Part shown: one piece after another, positions 15,437 to 24,110 of the stretch
Layout of the letters: every line of letters begins with the position of its first letter
Position numbering within the stretch: position 1 is the stretch's first letter
Source: an uncultured Pelagibacteraceae bacterium
Lineage (GTDB): Bacteria > Pseudomonadota > Alphaproteobacteria > Pelagibacterales > Pelagibacteraceae
Assembly (NCBI GenBank): GCA_902576815.1
Contig: CACGWQ010000013.1
Span: 1 to 33,813, forward strand
Reading direction: 5' to 3'
DNA: 33,813 nucleotides
The notes under the pieces: model-generated
Told to the model about the DNA's origin: nothing
The model's database searches: none
The model's input: only the letters and a program-made list of their open reading frames with translations
Translations under genes and position numbers: made by a program

Positions 15437-16609
15437 TTAATTTAATGCTTTTATACCAGGGAGAACTTTGCCTTCAAGATATTCTAAAAATGCTCCACCT
15501 GCAGTTGAAACAAAATTAAATTTATCTTTCATATTTAGTGAATTAATTATTGCAACCGTATCGCCTCCACCAACAACAGAAAATATTTTGTTCCCCCTGT
15601 TTGCTATATATTTTGCAACTTCTGAGCTTCCTAATGAAAAATTTTCATTTTCAAAGTAACCTAATGGTCCGTTCCATAATATTGTCGAGGAATCGTCAAT
15701 AATTCTTTTTATTTCAACTAATGTTTTTGATCCTACATCAAGTATCATATCATCATCTTCAATATCTTTAAAATCTTTTTCAAAAGATTTATCGTTCAGT
15801 TTTTTTCCAATTTTAACATCTTTCGGAAAATATATTTTACATTTATTTTTTTCGGCATACGAGAAAATCTCTCGAATTATGTAATCAATATTTTTTTCAT
15901 AAACAGAGTTACCAATTTTTAAACCTTTGTATTTCAATATGTTGTTCGCCATAGCACCAACTATTATAATGCTATTAAATTTTGGTATTAAGTTTTTTAT
16001 TATATTTATTTTGGAAGATATTTTAGATCCACCAATTATACATGTTATAGGCTTTTTTATTTTTGACGTTATCTTGTTGAGAGCATTTACCTCTGCATTA
16101 ATTTGAATTCCGCTGTACGATGGAATATACTTTGTTATTTTTGATATAGAAGCATGATCTCTGTGTGAACACGAAAATGCATCATTAACATATATTTCAC
16201 CTAAGCTTGCTAATTTCTTAGAAAATTTATCATCATTGGCTTCTTCTTCGGGATAAAATCTTATATTTTCTAGTAATATCACCTCATTATTGGAACTCTT
16301 AAAAATGTCTTCTTTATTTAAATTAAAAATATTTTCTTTAAGTAATGATACTTCTTTTTTAATTTTATTTTTAATATACAATGATACCAATTCTAGAGAA
16401 AGTTCCTTAACTATTTTACCTTTTGGCCTTCCAACATGAGAAATTATTATAATCTTTGCTTTTTTTTTTAATAGAAATTCTAATGTAGGCATTACCTTAT
16501 CAATCCGGTTAGAGTCTGTTATTTTTCCATTTTTTATTGGAACATTTAAATCAAGTCTAAGAATTACTCTTTTATTTTTAATATTTTCTATATTTTCAAT
16601 GGATTTCAT
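15437..16609 (-). CDS. pgk: Phosphoglycerate kinase
   Basis: 1,3-bisphosphoglycerate plus ADP to 3-phosphoglycerate plus ATP, reversible. 390 aa, the normal size. N-domain: RVILRLDLNVPI and IISHVGRPKG, NDAFSCSHRDHAS. C-domain: CIIGGSKISSKINII, LWNGPLGYFENENFSLGS and the nucleotide-binding VVGGGDTVAII. It overlaps gap by one base and abuts fba, so the three glycolytic genes are one unit. Confidence 0.97.
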   Translation of the reverse strand: MKSIENIENIKNKRVILRLDLNVPIKNGKITDSNRIDKVMPTLEFLLKKKAKIIIISHVGRPKGKIVKELSLELVSLYIKNKIKKEVSLLKENIFNLNKEDIFKSSNNEVILLENIRFYPEEEANDDKFSKKLASLGEIYVNDAFSCSHRDHASISKITKYIPSYSGIQINAEVNALNKITSKIKKPITCIIGGSKISSKINIIKNLIPKFNSIIIVGAMANNILKYKGLKIGNSVYEKNIDYIIREIFSYAEKNKCKIYFPKDVKIGKKLNDKSFEKDFKDIEDDDMILDVGSKTLVEIKRIIDDSSTILWNGPLGYFENENFSLGSSEVAKYIANRGNKIFSVVGGGDTVAIINSLNMKDKFNFVSTAGGAFLEYLEGKVLPGIKALN

Positions 16610-17616
16610 TATTTGATCTTGCTTACATACTCAGCAATATCACACATTCTATTCGAGAAACCCCATTCATTATCATACCAAGCTGAAATTTTACCCATTT
16701 TATTACCAACTACATTAGTGAGCGAGGAGTCTATGATTGCAGATGCACTATTGTGATTAAAATCAACTGAAACTAGCTTCTCATCTGTAACATTTAGAAT
16801 ATTTTTAAGTTTCGTTTTAGAAGCTGAAAATAAAGAGTTATTTAATTTTTTTAAGCTAATATTTTTTTTTACATTAAATATAAATTCTATTAATGAAACA
16901 TTTGGTGTTGGCACTCTCATTGCTATCCCCTCTAGCTTGCCTTTCAATGAGGGTATAATCTCACCAATAGCTTTTGATGCACCAGTAGATGTGGGTACAA
17001 TTGATTGACTTGCAGATCTCGCTCTTCTTGGATCTTTGTGAGAATTATCTAATATTCTTTGATCACTTGTAAAAGCATGTATGGTTGTCATAAAACCATT
17101 AAGAATTATAAAATTTTTATTAATTACGTCTGCAACAGGAGCTAAGCAATTTGTTGTGCAAGAAGCTGCTGAAATAATTATATCATTCTTGTTGATCTTC
17201 TTATGATTTACGCCAAAAACTATAGTTTTATCAGCCATTTTACATGGGGCCGATACAATAACTTTTTTTACCCCATTTTTTATATGTGGCAGTAATTGAT
17301 CTTTAGAATTAAACTTACCTGTGCACTCAAAAACATAATCTACACCATATTTTTTCCACTTTATGTCATTAATCATAGTGTGTTGGGTGTAAGATATTTT
17401 TTCTTTATTTATTTTTATGTAATTTCCTCCAGATTTTATTTGAGAATTAAAATTACCATGAATTGAATCATATTTTAATAAATTTGCACAAATTTCAGAA
17501 CTCGATCTATTATTAATATGTTTGATAATTATTTTACCATTGTAATTTTCATAAATTGATCTCACAATCATTCTGCCAATTCTTCCCATACCGTTTATGC
17601 CGACTTTTATTGTCAT
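16609..17616 (-). CDS. gap: Glyceraldehyde-3-phosphate dehydrogenase, type I
   Basis: Oxidises glyceraldehyde-3-phosphate to 1,3-bisphosphoglycerate with NAD(P). 335 aa. Rossmann start KVGINGMGRIGRM, then FECTGKF, the catalytic ASCTTNCLAP with Cys at about residue 153, HAFTSDQRILDNSHKDPRRAR, and the C-terminal SAWYDNEWGFSNRM. Its start overlaps the tkt stop by 4 bases (ATGA). Residue 33 or so, after the second strand, reads KHINN; an Asp typical of strict NAD use is not at the expected place, so NADP use is possible but unproven. Confidence 0.97.
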   Translation of the reverse strand: MTIKVGINGMGRIGRMIVRSIYENYNGKIIIKHINNRSSSEICANLLKYDSIHGNFNSQIKSGGNYIKINKEKISYTQHTMINDIKWKKYGVDYVFECTGKFNSKDQLLPHIKNGVKKVIVSAPCKMADKTIVFGVNHKKINKNDIIISAASCTTNCLAPVADVINKNFIILNGFMTTIHAFTSDQRILDNSHKDPRRARSASQSIVPTSTGASKAIGEIIPSLKGKLEGIAMRVPTPNVSLIEFIFNVKKNISLKKLNNSLFSASKTKLKNILNVTDEKLVSVDFNHNSASAIIDSSLTNVVGNKMGKISAWYDNEWGFSNRMCDIAEYVSKIK

Positions 17617-19568
17617 TTTTTTAAATAAAATTTAATTTTTTTACTAATTTTTTCACTACTTAAACCAAAATGATCATAGACTTTTTTATAAGGAGCACTT
17701 TTACCAAAGTCTTCTATTGAAAAAGATAAGCCCTTTTCAATATATTTTTCCCAAGACATTTTTGATCCTGCCTCAATTGAAAAAGTGTTTTTGCTTTCTT
17801 TTAAGATTTTGTCTTTATAGCTCTTGTTTTGTTTGTTAAAAATTTCTTGGCAAGGCATTGATATTACTTTTGAATAAATTTTATGTTTGGCCAATTTATG
17901 ACTAGTCTCAATTGCAAGATTAACCTCTGATCCTGAGGCTAAAATAGTTAAATCTATATTTTTTCCAGTCCTTATAATTTCATAAGCTCCCATAGAGCAT
18001 TGATTTTTTTTGCTAAAACTCTTTCTTATGGGTTTTAAGTTTTGTCTAGTTAAAGCTAATATGCTAGGTATTTTTTTGCTGTTTAGAGCAATATCCCAAC
18101 ATTCAATTGTTTCAGTTTGATCTGCTGGCCTTAAAACATTTAAGTTTGGAATAGATCTTAAAGCGGCAAGTTGCTCTACTGGTTGATGCGTAGGTCCATC
18201 TTCTCCCAGTCCTATTGAGTCATGTGTCATTATATAAATTACCTTCTGTTTCATTATAGCAGACAGTCTTATTGAAGGTTTGCAATAGTCTGAAAATACT
18301 AAAAAAGTACCTCCATAAGGAATAAAATTACTATGAAGAGCTAATCCATTCATTATTCCACTCATTGCGTGTTCTCTAACACCATAATGAATATAATTAC
18401 CACCAAAGTTACTTGAATTAATAATTTTATGTAACTTAGTTTTTGTATTGTTTGATCCAGCTAAATCGGCAGAGCCACCAATTAAAGTATTTCTCTCTCT
18501 TAATATGGCTGATAAAAACTCTTCTGAGGATTTTCTTGTAGCTATAGTCTTAAAATTTTTTATTGCATCTTTTTTTTGTTTTATAATTGAACTCGAGAAT
18601 TTATTTTTTATAATTCTTTTAAATTTTTGTTTGTGTTTGCCAAAAGTTTTATTCCATATTTTTTCTTTTTTTACACCTTTTTCTCCAATTTTTCTCCAAT
18701 CAGTTAAAATTTTTTGAGGTATTTTAAATGGTTTATAATCCCAATCTAATTTTTTTCTAATTAACTTAATTTCATCTATTCCAAGAGGACTTCCATGAGA
18801 AGAGGACTTTCCACCTTTATTTGGAGATCCATATCCTATTTTTGTTCTACACGAAATCACAGTCGGTTTTTTTGATGTTTGCGCTTTTTTTAACGCATTA
18901 TAAATTTCTCTGTAATTATGCCCATTGATCAAAATATAATTCCATCCATAGCTTTTAAATCTGTTTTTATAGTCATCTGAGACTGCTAAACTAGTAGGAC
19001 CATCTATTGAAATAGAATTATTATCAAAAAGCATTATAAGATTATTAAGTTTAAGGTGACCCGCTAGACTCATTGCTTCGTGACTTATTCCTTCCATAAG
19101 GCACCCATCACCTGCCAAGACATAGGTTTTGTGATTTATTAAATTACTTCCTAATTTTTTCTTTAAAATTTCTTCTGCAATTGCAAAACCCACAGAGTTT
19201 GCAATTCCTTGACCTAAAGGACCAGTTGTTGTTTCAATACCTGAGTTTGGGTGATACTCTGGGTGTCCAGCACAAATTGAATTTAGTTGTCTAAATTTCT
19301 TGATGTCGTTAAGTGATACACTTTTATACCCAGTTAGGTACAAAAGCGAGTAAAGCAACATTGATCCATGTCCAGCTGATAAAATAAATCTATCTCTATT
19401 AAGCCAGTCTGGATTTTTTGGATTAAATTTTAGAAAATACTTAAATAAAATTGTTGCAACATCAGCCATACCCATTGGCATACCTGGGTGACCAGAATTG
19501 GCGTTTTGAACCGCATCCATTGATAAAAAACGAATAGCATTTGATAAATTTTTTTCTATATTTTTCAA
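17613..19568 (-). CDS. tkt: Transketolase
   Basis: Thiamine-diphosphate enzyme that moves two-carbon units between sugar phosphates. 651 aa, full length. Seen: NSGHPGMPMGMADV, GPLGQGIANSVGFA, LAGDGCLMEGISHEA with the ThDP/metal motif continuing to MLFDNNSIS, KGGKSSSHGSPLG, then GVREHAMSGIMNGLALH, FLVFSDYCKPS, THDSIGLGEDGPTHQPVEQL and LASGSEVNLAIE. First gene of the minus-strand carbon operon. Its start is only 52 bases from the ATG of the divergent coiled-coil gene (22 from an alternative GTG), so both promoters are packed into that space or overlap coding DNA. Confidence 0.97.
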   Translation of the reverse strand: MKNIEKNLSNAIRFLSMDAVQNANSGHPGMPMGMADVATILFKYFLKFNPKNPDWLNRDRFILSAGHGSMLLYSLLYLTGYKSVSLNDIKKFRQLNSICAGHPEYHPNSGIETTTGPLGQGIANSVGFAIAEEILKKKLGSNLINHKTYVLAGDGCLMEGISHEAMSLAGHLKLNNLIMLFDNNSISIDGPTSLAVSDDYKNRFKSYGWNYILINGHNYREIYNALKKAQTSKKPTVISCRTKIGYGSPNKGGKSSSHGSPLGIDEIKLIRKKLDWDYKPFKIPQKILTDWRKIGEKGVKKEKIWNKTFGKHKQKFKRIIKNKFSSSIIKQKKDAIKNFKTIATRKSSEEFLSAILRERNTLIGGSADLAGSNNTKTKLHKIINSSNFGGNYIHYGVREHAMSGIMNGLALHSNFIPYGGTFLVFSDYCKPSIRLSAIMKQKVIYIMTHDSIGLGEDGPTHQPVEQLAALRSIPNLNVLRPADQTETIECWDIALNSKKIPSILALTRQNLKPIRKSFSKKNQCSMGAYEIIRTGKNIDLTILASGSEVNLAIETSHKLAKHKIYSKVISMPCQEIFNKQNKSYKDKILKESKNTFSIEAGSKMSWEKYIEKGLSFSIEDFGKSAPYKKVYDHFGLSSEKISKKIKFYLKK

Positions 19569-19620
19569 AAAGTATCCTATCTAGACTTAGGTGATTCAAT
19601 TTAATAATATAGATATATAT

Positions 19621-19944
19621 ATGAAAAACATTGATGAAAAAGAAAAAAAATTAAGGGATACTTTAAAAAAATTAAAAGAAATAAACATTCAACATAATGA
19701 GGAATCAGATAAAGTAGCAACGTTAAAAGACCAAAAAAATCAATTAGAAATTGAAAAAAAACAGATAACCATATCTCTCCAAAGCTTAGAAGAAGAAAAC
19801 TTAAAACTTAGAAGTCAAATAAACGAATTAAAAAAGGATTACGAAACTTCAAAAAGAAAAGAAAATCAATTTAATGAAAAAATTGATGAATTAAATCAAG
19901 AAACAGATAATTTATTGGAAGAAATAGATAAATGGCAAATGTAA
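19621..19944 (+). CDS. Small coiled-coil protein upstream of zapA (DUF4164-like)
   Basis: A 107-aa, charged, almost fully helical protein with heptad-like Leu/Ile spacing throughout, for example LRDTLKKLKEINI and LEEENLKLRSQINEL. A coiled-coil gene of this size directly before zapA is usual in alphaproteobacteria (DUF4164), which suggests a link to division. ATG 19621 is chosen over GTG 19591. A weak promoter-like pair, TAGACT (19582-19587) and TAATAT (19605-19610) with 17-base spacing, would start transcription near 19617 and makes a near-leaderless message. The last 13 bases overlap zapA. Family call is by context and character, not by a sharp motif. Confidence 0.65.
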   Translation: MKNIDEKEKKLRDTLKKLKEINIQHNEESDKVATLKDQKNQLEIEKKQITISLQSLEEENLKLRSQINELKKDYETSKRKENQFNEKIDELNQETDNLLEEIDKWQM

Positions 19945-20378
19945 ATATAAAATTTAATGGTAAAGAATATTTATTATCTTGTGAAGATGGTCAAGAGGAA
20001 CATTTGGAAGAATTATCCTTGAGTTTAAATAAAAAATTTAATGATTTAAAATTTGATCTTGGAAATATTGGAGAGAATAAATTATTACTAATATCTTCTA
20101 TAAAAGTCATGGATGAGTATTTTGAAACCAAAAAAAAAGTAGATGTGCAAAAAAATGAGCTTCAAGAATTAAAAGAAAAATTTAAAGAATTGAAATCTTT
20201 AGTTTATCAGTACAAAGATAACAAAGAAAACGAAATTAAAAATTTAAGCTCAACACAAGAAGAACTTAAGAATGATATTGAAAATTACAAAATAAGTTAT
20301 GAAAATTTAATAGACAAAGTAACTTTGGAAATAGAGGAATTTGTCAAAAAAAATAGCACAAATACTTCTGTTTCATAA
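19932..20378 (+). CDS. zapA: Cell division protein ZapA
   Basis: FtsZ-ring-associated protein that cross-links and stabilises FtsZ filaments. 148 aa. The N-terminal globular part ANVNIKFNGKEYLLSCEDGQ and EEHLEELSLSLNKKF is the ZapA domain, followed by KLLLISSIKVMDEYFETKK and a long charged coiled coil from about residue 65 to the end. The C-terminal coil is longer than in the 109-residue E. coli protein, as in other alphaproteobacteria. It overlaps the coiled-coil gene before it. Confidence 0.88.
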   Translation: MANVNIKFNGKEYLLSCEDGQEEHLEELSLSLNKKFNDLKFDLGNIGENKLLLISSIKVMDEYFETKKKVDVQKNELQELKEKFKELKSLVYQYKDNKENEIKNLSSTQEELKNDIENYKISYENLIDKVTLEIEEFVKKNSTNTSVS

Positions 20379-20385
20379 AATATCA

Positions 20386-20925
20386 GTGTCAAAATTTAAA
20401 TTAAGAAAAAAAATTATTAACCTAAGAAAAAAAAAATATTTTGAAATCAAAATAGGCAATAATATTATAGATAGTTTTCATAATAAAATTAATCTATCAA
20501 AAAATAAAATTGTTGGAGGTTATTTTCCAATAAATTTTGAATTTGATTGTTTACAAATACTAAAAAAATTTTATTCTAACGGTTATAGTATTTCGTTGCC
20601 AATTATAAAAAGAAATCATCAAATGGATTTTTATAAATGGAGTCCAAATGATCCTTTAACAATAAGCTCATTAGGAATTCCTCAGCCAATAAAATTGAAA
20701 AAAGTATACCCAGATATAATATTTGTACCAATAGTTGCTTTTGATAAATTCAGGAACAGAATTGGCTATGGTGGTGGATTTTATGATAGATATTTAGAAA
20801 AAATTTCTCAAATTAAAAAATGTACAACAATTGGACTGGCTTTTTCACATCAAAAAGTTAATAAAATTAATATTGAAAATTTTGACAGAAAATTAGATTT
20901 AATTTTGACAGAAAAATTAATGTAA
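20386..20925 (+). CDS. 5-formyltetrahydrofolate cyclo-ligase
   Basis: ATP-dependent conversion of 5-formyl-THF to 5,10-methenyl-THF, a folate salvage and repair step. The C-terminal signature IGYGGGFYDRYL is perfect. Before it are GGYFPINFEFDC, the basic SLPIIKRNHQMDFYKW and the PDIIFVPIVAFDK strand. I chose GTG 20386, which gives 179 aa and lies 7 bases after the zapA stop; the frame stays open upstream (TTG 20341), but that would overlap zapA. In enterobacteria a 6S RNA gene sits between zapA and this gene; here there is no room for it. Confidence 0.92.
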   Translation: MSKFKLRKKIINLRKKKYFEIKIGNNIIDSFHNKINLSKNKIVGGYFPINFEFDCLQILKKFYSNGYSISLPIIKRNHQMDFYKWSPNDPLTISSLGIPQPIKLKKVYPDIIFVPIVAFDKFRNRIGYGGGFYDRYLEKISQIKKCTTIGLAFSHQKVNKINIENFDRKLDLILTEKLM

Positions 20926-20927
20926 AA

Positions 20928-21734
20928 ATGAAGATTTTATTTTTAGGCGATATAGTTGGAGACGCAGGCTTTAAATCAGTAAAAAAAAACTTGCCAAGTA
21001 TAGTCTCAAAAAAAGGTATAGATTTTGTTTGTGTTAATGGTGAAAATGCAGCCAGTGAAGGTGTGGGTATAACTGAAAATATTGCTAATGAACTTTTTAA
21101 TGTAGGTGTAGATGTAATTACAACAGGCAATCATGTATGGGATCAAAAAGAAATTTATGAATATATAAAAACTGAAAAAAAATTATTAAGACCAATAAAT
21201 ATGAGTGGAAATTTGCCTGGTAAAGGTTTTTCCATATTCAATTCAAAAAAAAATCTGAAAGTTGGTGTGCTAAATCTTATGGGTAACGTTTTTATGAAAA
21301 AATGTGATGATGTTTTTAAAATTGCTACTGAATTTATTGCACAAAAAAAAATTTCAAAAGATTATGATTTTTTAATAGTAGATTTTCATGGTGAAATAAC
21401 TAGTGAAAAAATGGCTATGGGAAATCTATTTGATGGATATGCAACTTTAGTTGTAGGTACCCATACACACGTGCCAACAAATGATGCAAGAGTTCTAAAA
21501 AATGGAACTAGCTATATTACTGATGCTGGAATGTGTGGTGATTATGACTCGGTCATTGGTATGAATGCACAAAATTCAATTAATAGATTTCTAAAAAAAG
21601 ATGCTGTAAAACATTTTCCTGCCAACGGAGAGGCATCTCTGAGTGGGGTAGTTGTAGATTGCGATACAAGAAGTGGACTTGCAAAAAATATAGAAAGCTT
21701 CATTTTTGGTGGAAGTTTAAAAAATATAAATTAA
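20928..21734 (+). CDS. YmdB-family metallophosphoesterase (cyclic-nucleotide phosphodiesterase type)
   Basis: 268-aa protein of the TIGR00282/YmdB family, whose characterised members hydrolyse 2',3'-cyclic nucleotides or cAMP and affect biofilm and stress behaviour. Metal ligands are easy to follow: FLGDIVGDAG near residue 8, VNGENAASEG near 38, TTGNHVWDQKE near 66, IVDFHGEITSEK near 150 and GTHTHVPTNDARV near 177. It starts 2 bases after the cyclo-ligase stop and ends 2 bases before yebC. The in vivo substrate is not known. Confidence 0.9.
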   Translation: MKILFLGDIVGDAGFKSVKKNLPSIVSKKGIDFVCVNGENAASEGVGITENIANELFNVGVDVITTGNHVWDQKEIYEYIKTEKKLLRPINMSGNLPGKGFSIFNSKKNLKVGVLNLMGNVFMKKCDDVFKIATEFIAQKKISKDYDFLIVDFHGEITSEKMAMGNLFDGYATLVVGTHTHVPTNDARVLKNGTSYITDAGMCGDYDSVIGMNAQNSINRFLKKDAVKHFPANGEASLSGVVVDCDTRSGLAKNIESFIFGGSLKNIN

Positions 21735-21736
21735 TT

Positions 21737-22459
21737 ATGGCAGGACATTCACATTGGGCGGGTATTAAACATAAAAAAGGCAAAGCTGACAAACAGAGAT
21801 CGAAAATTTTTTCTAAACTCTCTAGAGAAATCACGGTAGCGGCAAAACTAGGAGATAAGAACCCTGATATGAATTCGAGACTAAGATCAGCAATACAAGC
21901 AGCCAGATCAGCTAACATGCCAAAAGAAAATATTGAGAGAGCAATTGAAAAATCTTCTAGCAATGATCAATCAAATTTTGAAAATATTAGATATGAAGGT
22001 TTTGGACCGAGCAAATCTGCTGTAATAGTTGAGGCATTGACTGATAACAAAAATAGAACGGCTTCTAATATAAGAACAATATTTTCGAAAAATAACGGTT
22101 CTTTAGGAACCCAGGGCTCTGCATCACATAATTTTCAAAAATTGGGTGTAATTAAAATAGACAAAAATGAGATTGAACAAGATAAAATTTTTGAATTAGC
22201 AATCGAGTCAGGTGCAAAAGATTGTATTTCTCGTGATGAATTTCATGAAGTGCATACGGATATCGATGAAATATATGAGGTAAAAAAAAAATTTGAAAAA
22301 GTTATTGTAAATTTTCTTTCTACTGAAATTGAGTGGCTACCTATAAATAAAGTATCTCTTAAAGGTGAAGAAAATCAAAATATGGCAAAATTTTTAGAAA
22401 CTCTTGAGGATGAGGATGATGTACAAAATGTTTATACAAATGTTAACTTTGAAGGTTAA
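21737..22459 (+). CDS. yebC: YebC/PmpR family protein
   Basis: 240-aa YebC-family protein. The family was long called transcriptional regulators, and recent work ties several members to relief of ribosome stalling. The start is the ATG giving MAGHSHWAGIKHKKGKAD, the invariant N terminus; the frame is open further upstream inside the previous gene but that is not used. Other marks are RLRSAIQAARSANMPKENIE, YEGFGPSKSAVIVEALTDN and NRTASNIRTIFSKNNGSLG. The stop directly precedes the ATG of the RuvC-like gene, matching the common yebC-ruvC order. Confidence 0.95.
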   Translation: MAGHSHWAGIKHKKGKADKQRSKIFSKLSREITVAAKLGDKNPDMNSRLRSAIQAARSANMPKENIERAIEKSSSNDQSNFENIRYEGFGPSKSAVIVEALTDNKNRTASNIRTIFSKNNGSLGTQGSASHNFQKLGVIKIDKNEIEQDKIFELAIESGAKDCISRDEFHEVHTDIDEIYEVKKKFEKVIVNFLSTEIEWLPINKVSLKGEENQNMAKFLETLEDEDDVQNVYTNVNFEG

Positions 22460-22957
22460 ATGATAATTGTTGGAATAGATCCAGGAATAGCAGGTGCTAT
22501 TTGTTTTTTTTCAGATGGGAAAGTTATTGATGTAATCGACATGCCTACAATGGCCGAAGGAAAAAAAAATAAGAAACAAGTTAACGGCAGGCAAATTTAT
22601 AATGAAATAATGCTAATAAAAAATAAATTTATGAATGAAAAAATAAGTGTAATAGTCGAACAAGTTTCTGCTATGCCAGGACAAGGTGTAACAAGTATGT
22701 TTAATTTTGGGCAATCATTTGGAGTTATTAAAGGCATATGTTCTGCAATGGAGCTTCCGATTTTTTATGTTAGACCAGCAAAATGGAAAAAACATTTTAA
22801 TTTGATTAATTCTGAAAAAGATGCCAGTCGAACTAAAGCAATAGAGATGTTTCCTAGAATTTCTAATATGTTATCAAGAAAAAAAGATAATAATAAAGCA
22901 GATGCTATTTTAATTGCTCAATATTTTGAAAACACAAGGGAAAACAACGATAACTAG
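22460..22957 (+). CDS. RuvC-fold nuclease (putative Holliday junction resolvase)
   Basis: 165-aa RNase H-fold protein: GIDPGIAGAI with Asp7, SVIVEQVSAMPGQGVTSMFNFGQSFGVIKG with Glu67, and the C-terminal NKADAILIA with Asp148. These fit the acidic residues of RuvC. The residue three before the last Asp is Asn, where E. coli RuvC has Asp; a nearby Asp143 may serve instead, as in phage-type RuvC-like enzymes. Position after yebC is the usual ruvC place, but ruvA and ruvB do not follow; tolQ is next. Likely cleaves four-way junctions. It may be a diverged RuvC or a phage-type replacement. Confidence 0.8.
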   Translation: MIIVGIDPGIAGAICFFSDGKVIDVIDMPTMAEGKKNKKQVNGRQIYNEIMLIKNKFMNEKISVIVEQVSAMPGQGVTSMFNFGQSFGVIKGICSAMELPIFYVRPAKWKKHFNLINSEKDASRTKAIEMFPRISNMLSRKKDNNKADAILIAQYFENTRENNDN

Positions 22958-22971
22958 ACTATTAGAGTTTC

Positions 22972-23000
22972 TTGAAGTCAAATTAATGACATATTTTAAT
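22972..23000 (+). promoter_or_regulatory. Candidate promoter of the tol-pal operon
   Basis: TTGAAG (22972-22977), 17-base spacer, TTTAAT (22995-23000): 4/6 and 5/6 matches to the sigma-70 boxes, in the 56-base gap before tolQ. A start near 23007 would leave a leader of about 7 bases, in keeping with the short leaders seen elsewhere here. AT-rich background makes chance matches common. Confidence 0.4.
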
Positions 23001-23013
23001 GTGAAACGATTGA

Positions 23014-23688
23014 ATGGAAGCAGATATTGCAACACAAAGCTTAGGTTTAGCAAGTAACACAGATTTTTCTTTAATTAGTTTATTTTTGCGAGCGGATATA
23101 ATTGTCAAGTCAGTAATCATAATATTAATTCTAAGTTCTATTTATTCATGGGCAATAATATTTGAAAAAATAAGAATGTTTAGAAAAATTAATAAAAGTG
23201 CAGAGGAATTTGAAGAGAAATTCTGGAAATCAAAGTCTGCTGAAACATTTTATAATACTCTCCCTTCAAACATTGAGGATCCTATGGCAAAATTATTTAA
23301 AAGTTCTATGCAAACAGTTATGAAAACTAGATCAAAATCAAATCTATCTGAGAGGCTGTCTAGCGTTTTAGAAGTAAATATTGAAAAACAAATGACGGAA
23401 GTTGAAAAGTATAATAGTTTTTTAGCAACTGTTGGATCGACAGCTCCTTTTATAGGATTGTTTGGAACTGTTTGGGGAATTATGAATTCATTTCAATCGA
23501 TAGCAATTTCAAGAAACACCAGTCTTGCAATAGTTGCCCCAGGTATTGCAGAAGCCTTGTTTGCAACTGCACTTGGATTGTTAGCTGCAATCCCTGCTGT
23601 TATTGCTTACAATAAATTTAATTCTGACTCTCGAAAATACGCACAAAAACTTGAGAATTTTTCAAAAAGATTTTTATCAATAATATAA
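23014..23688 (+). CDS. tolQ: Tol-Pal system protein TolQ
   Basis: Inner-membrane proton-channel subunit of the Tol system, a MotA/ExbB relative. 224 aa with three membrane segments: about 28-48 (ADIIVKSVIIILILSSIYSW), 134-154 (FLATVGSTAPFIGLFGTVWG) and 168-190 (APGIAEALFATALGLLAAIP). The Thr/Ser of the last two helices form the proton path with TolR. It starts a tight run tolQ-R-A-B; the tolR ATG follows its stop directly. No ybgC thioesterase gene precedes it. Confidence 0.96.
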   Translation: MEADIATQSLGLASNTDFSLISLFLRADIIVKSVIIILILSSIYSWAIIFEKIRMFRKINKSAEEFEEKFWKSKSAETFYNTLPSNIEDPMAKLFKSSMQTVMKTRSKSNLSERLSSVLEVNIEKQMTEVEKYNSFLATVGSTAPFIGLFGTVWGIMNSFQSIAISRNTSLAIVAPGIAEALFATALGLLAAIPAVIAYNKFNSDSRKYAQKLENFSKRFLSII

Positions 23689-24105
23689 ATGGCATTTAAG
23701 TTTAAAAGTTCAAGAAATGATCCGATGAGTGAAATCAATGTTACACCTTTCGTTGATGTAATGCTTGTTTTACTTATTATATTTATGGTTACAGCACCAT
23801 TGCTTACTGTCGGTGTTCAGGTAGATCTACCAGAGTCATCCGCAGATACACTTCCTGAAGAGAATGAACCTTTAACATTAACAATAAATTCTAAAGGTGA
23901 GATATTTATACAAGAAACAAAAGTCGAATTTAATAATTTAATAGTGAAAATATTAGCAGTTTCAAATAATAGAACAGATACAAGAATTTATGTAAGAGGT
24001 GACAAAGCCATTAACTACGGGAGAGTTCTTGAAGTCATGGGTATACTATCAGGATCTGGTTTTACAAAAGTTGCTTTAATATCTGAGCCAAATAAAGAGA
24101 GATAA
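23689..24105 (+). CDS. tolR: Tol-Pal system protein TolR
   Basis: 138-aa ExbD/TolR protein with one N-terminal membrane helix, VTPFVDVMLVLLIIFMVTAPLL, carrying the essential channel Asp (second Asp region, DVMLVLL). A periplasmic domain follows, including VQVDLPESSADTLP, ITINSKGEI-like strands and YVRGDKAINYGRVLEVMGIL. It energises TolA with TolQ. Adjacent to tolQ without a gap; 5 bases separate it from tolA. Confidence 0.96.
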   Translation: MAFKFKSSRNDPMSEINVTPFVDVMLVLLIIFMVTAPLLTVGVQVDLPESSADTLPEENEPLTLTINSKGEIFIQETKVEFNNLIVKILAVSNNRTDTRIYVRGDKAINYGRVLEVMGILSGSGFTKVALISEPNKER

Positions 24106-24110
24106 ATAAA

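Noticed and set aside
21659..21736. N-terminal extension of YebC
   Set aside because: The invariant MAGHSHW start is at 21737; the upstream part overlaps the phosphodiesterase gene.
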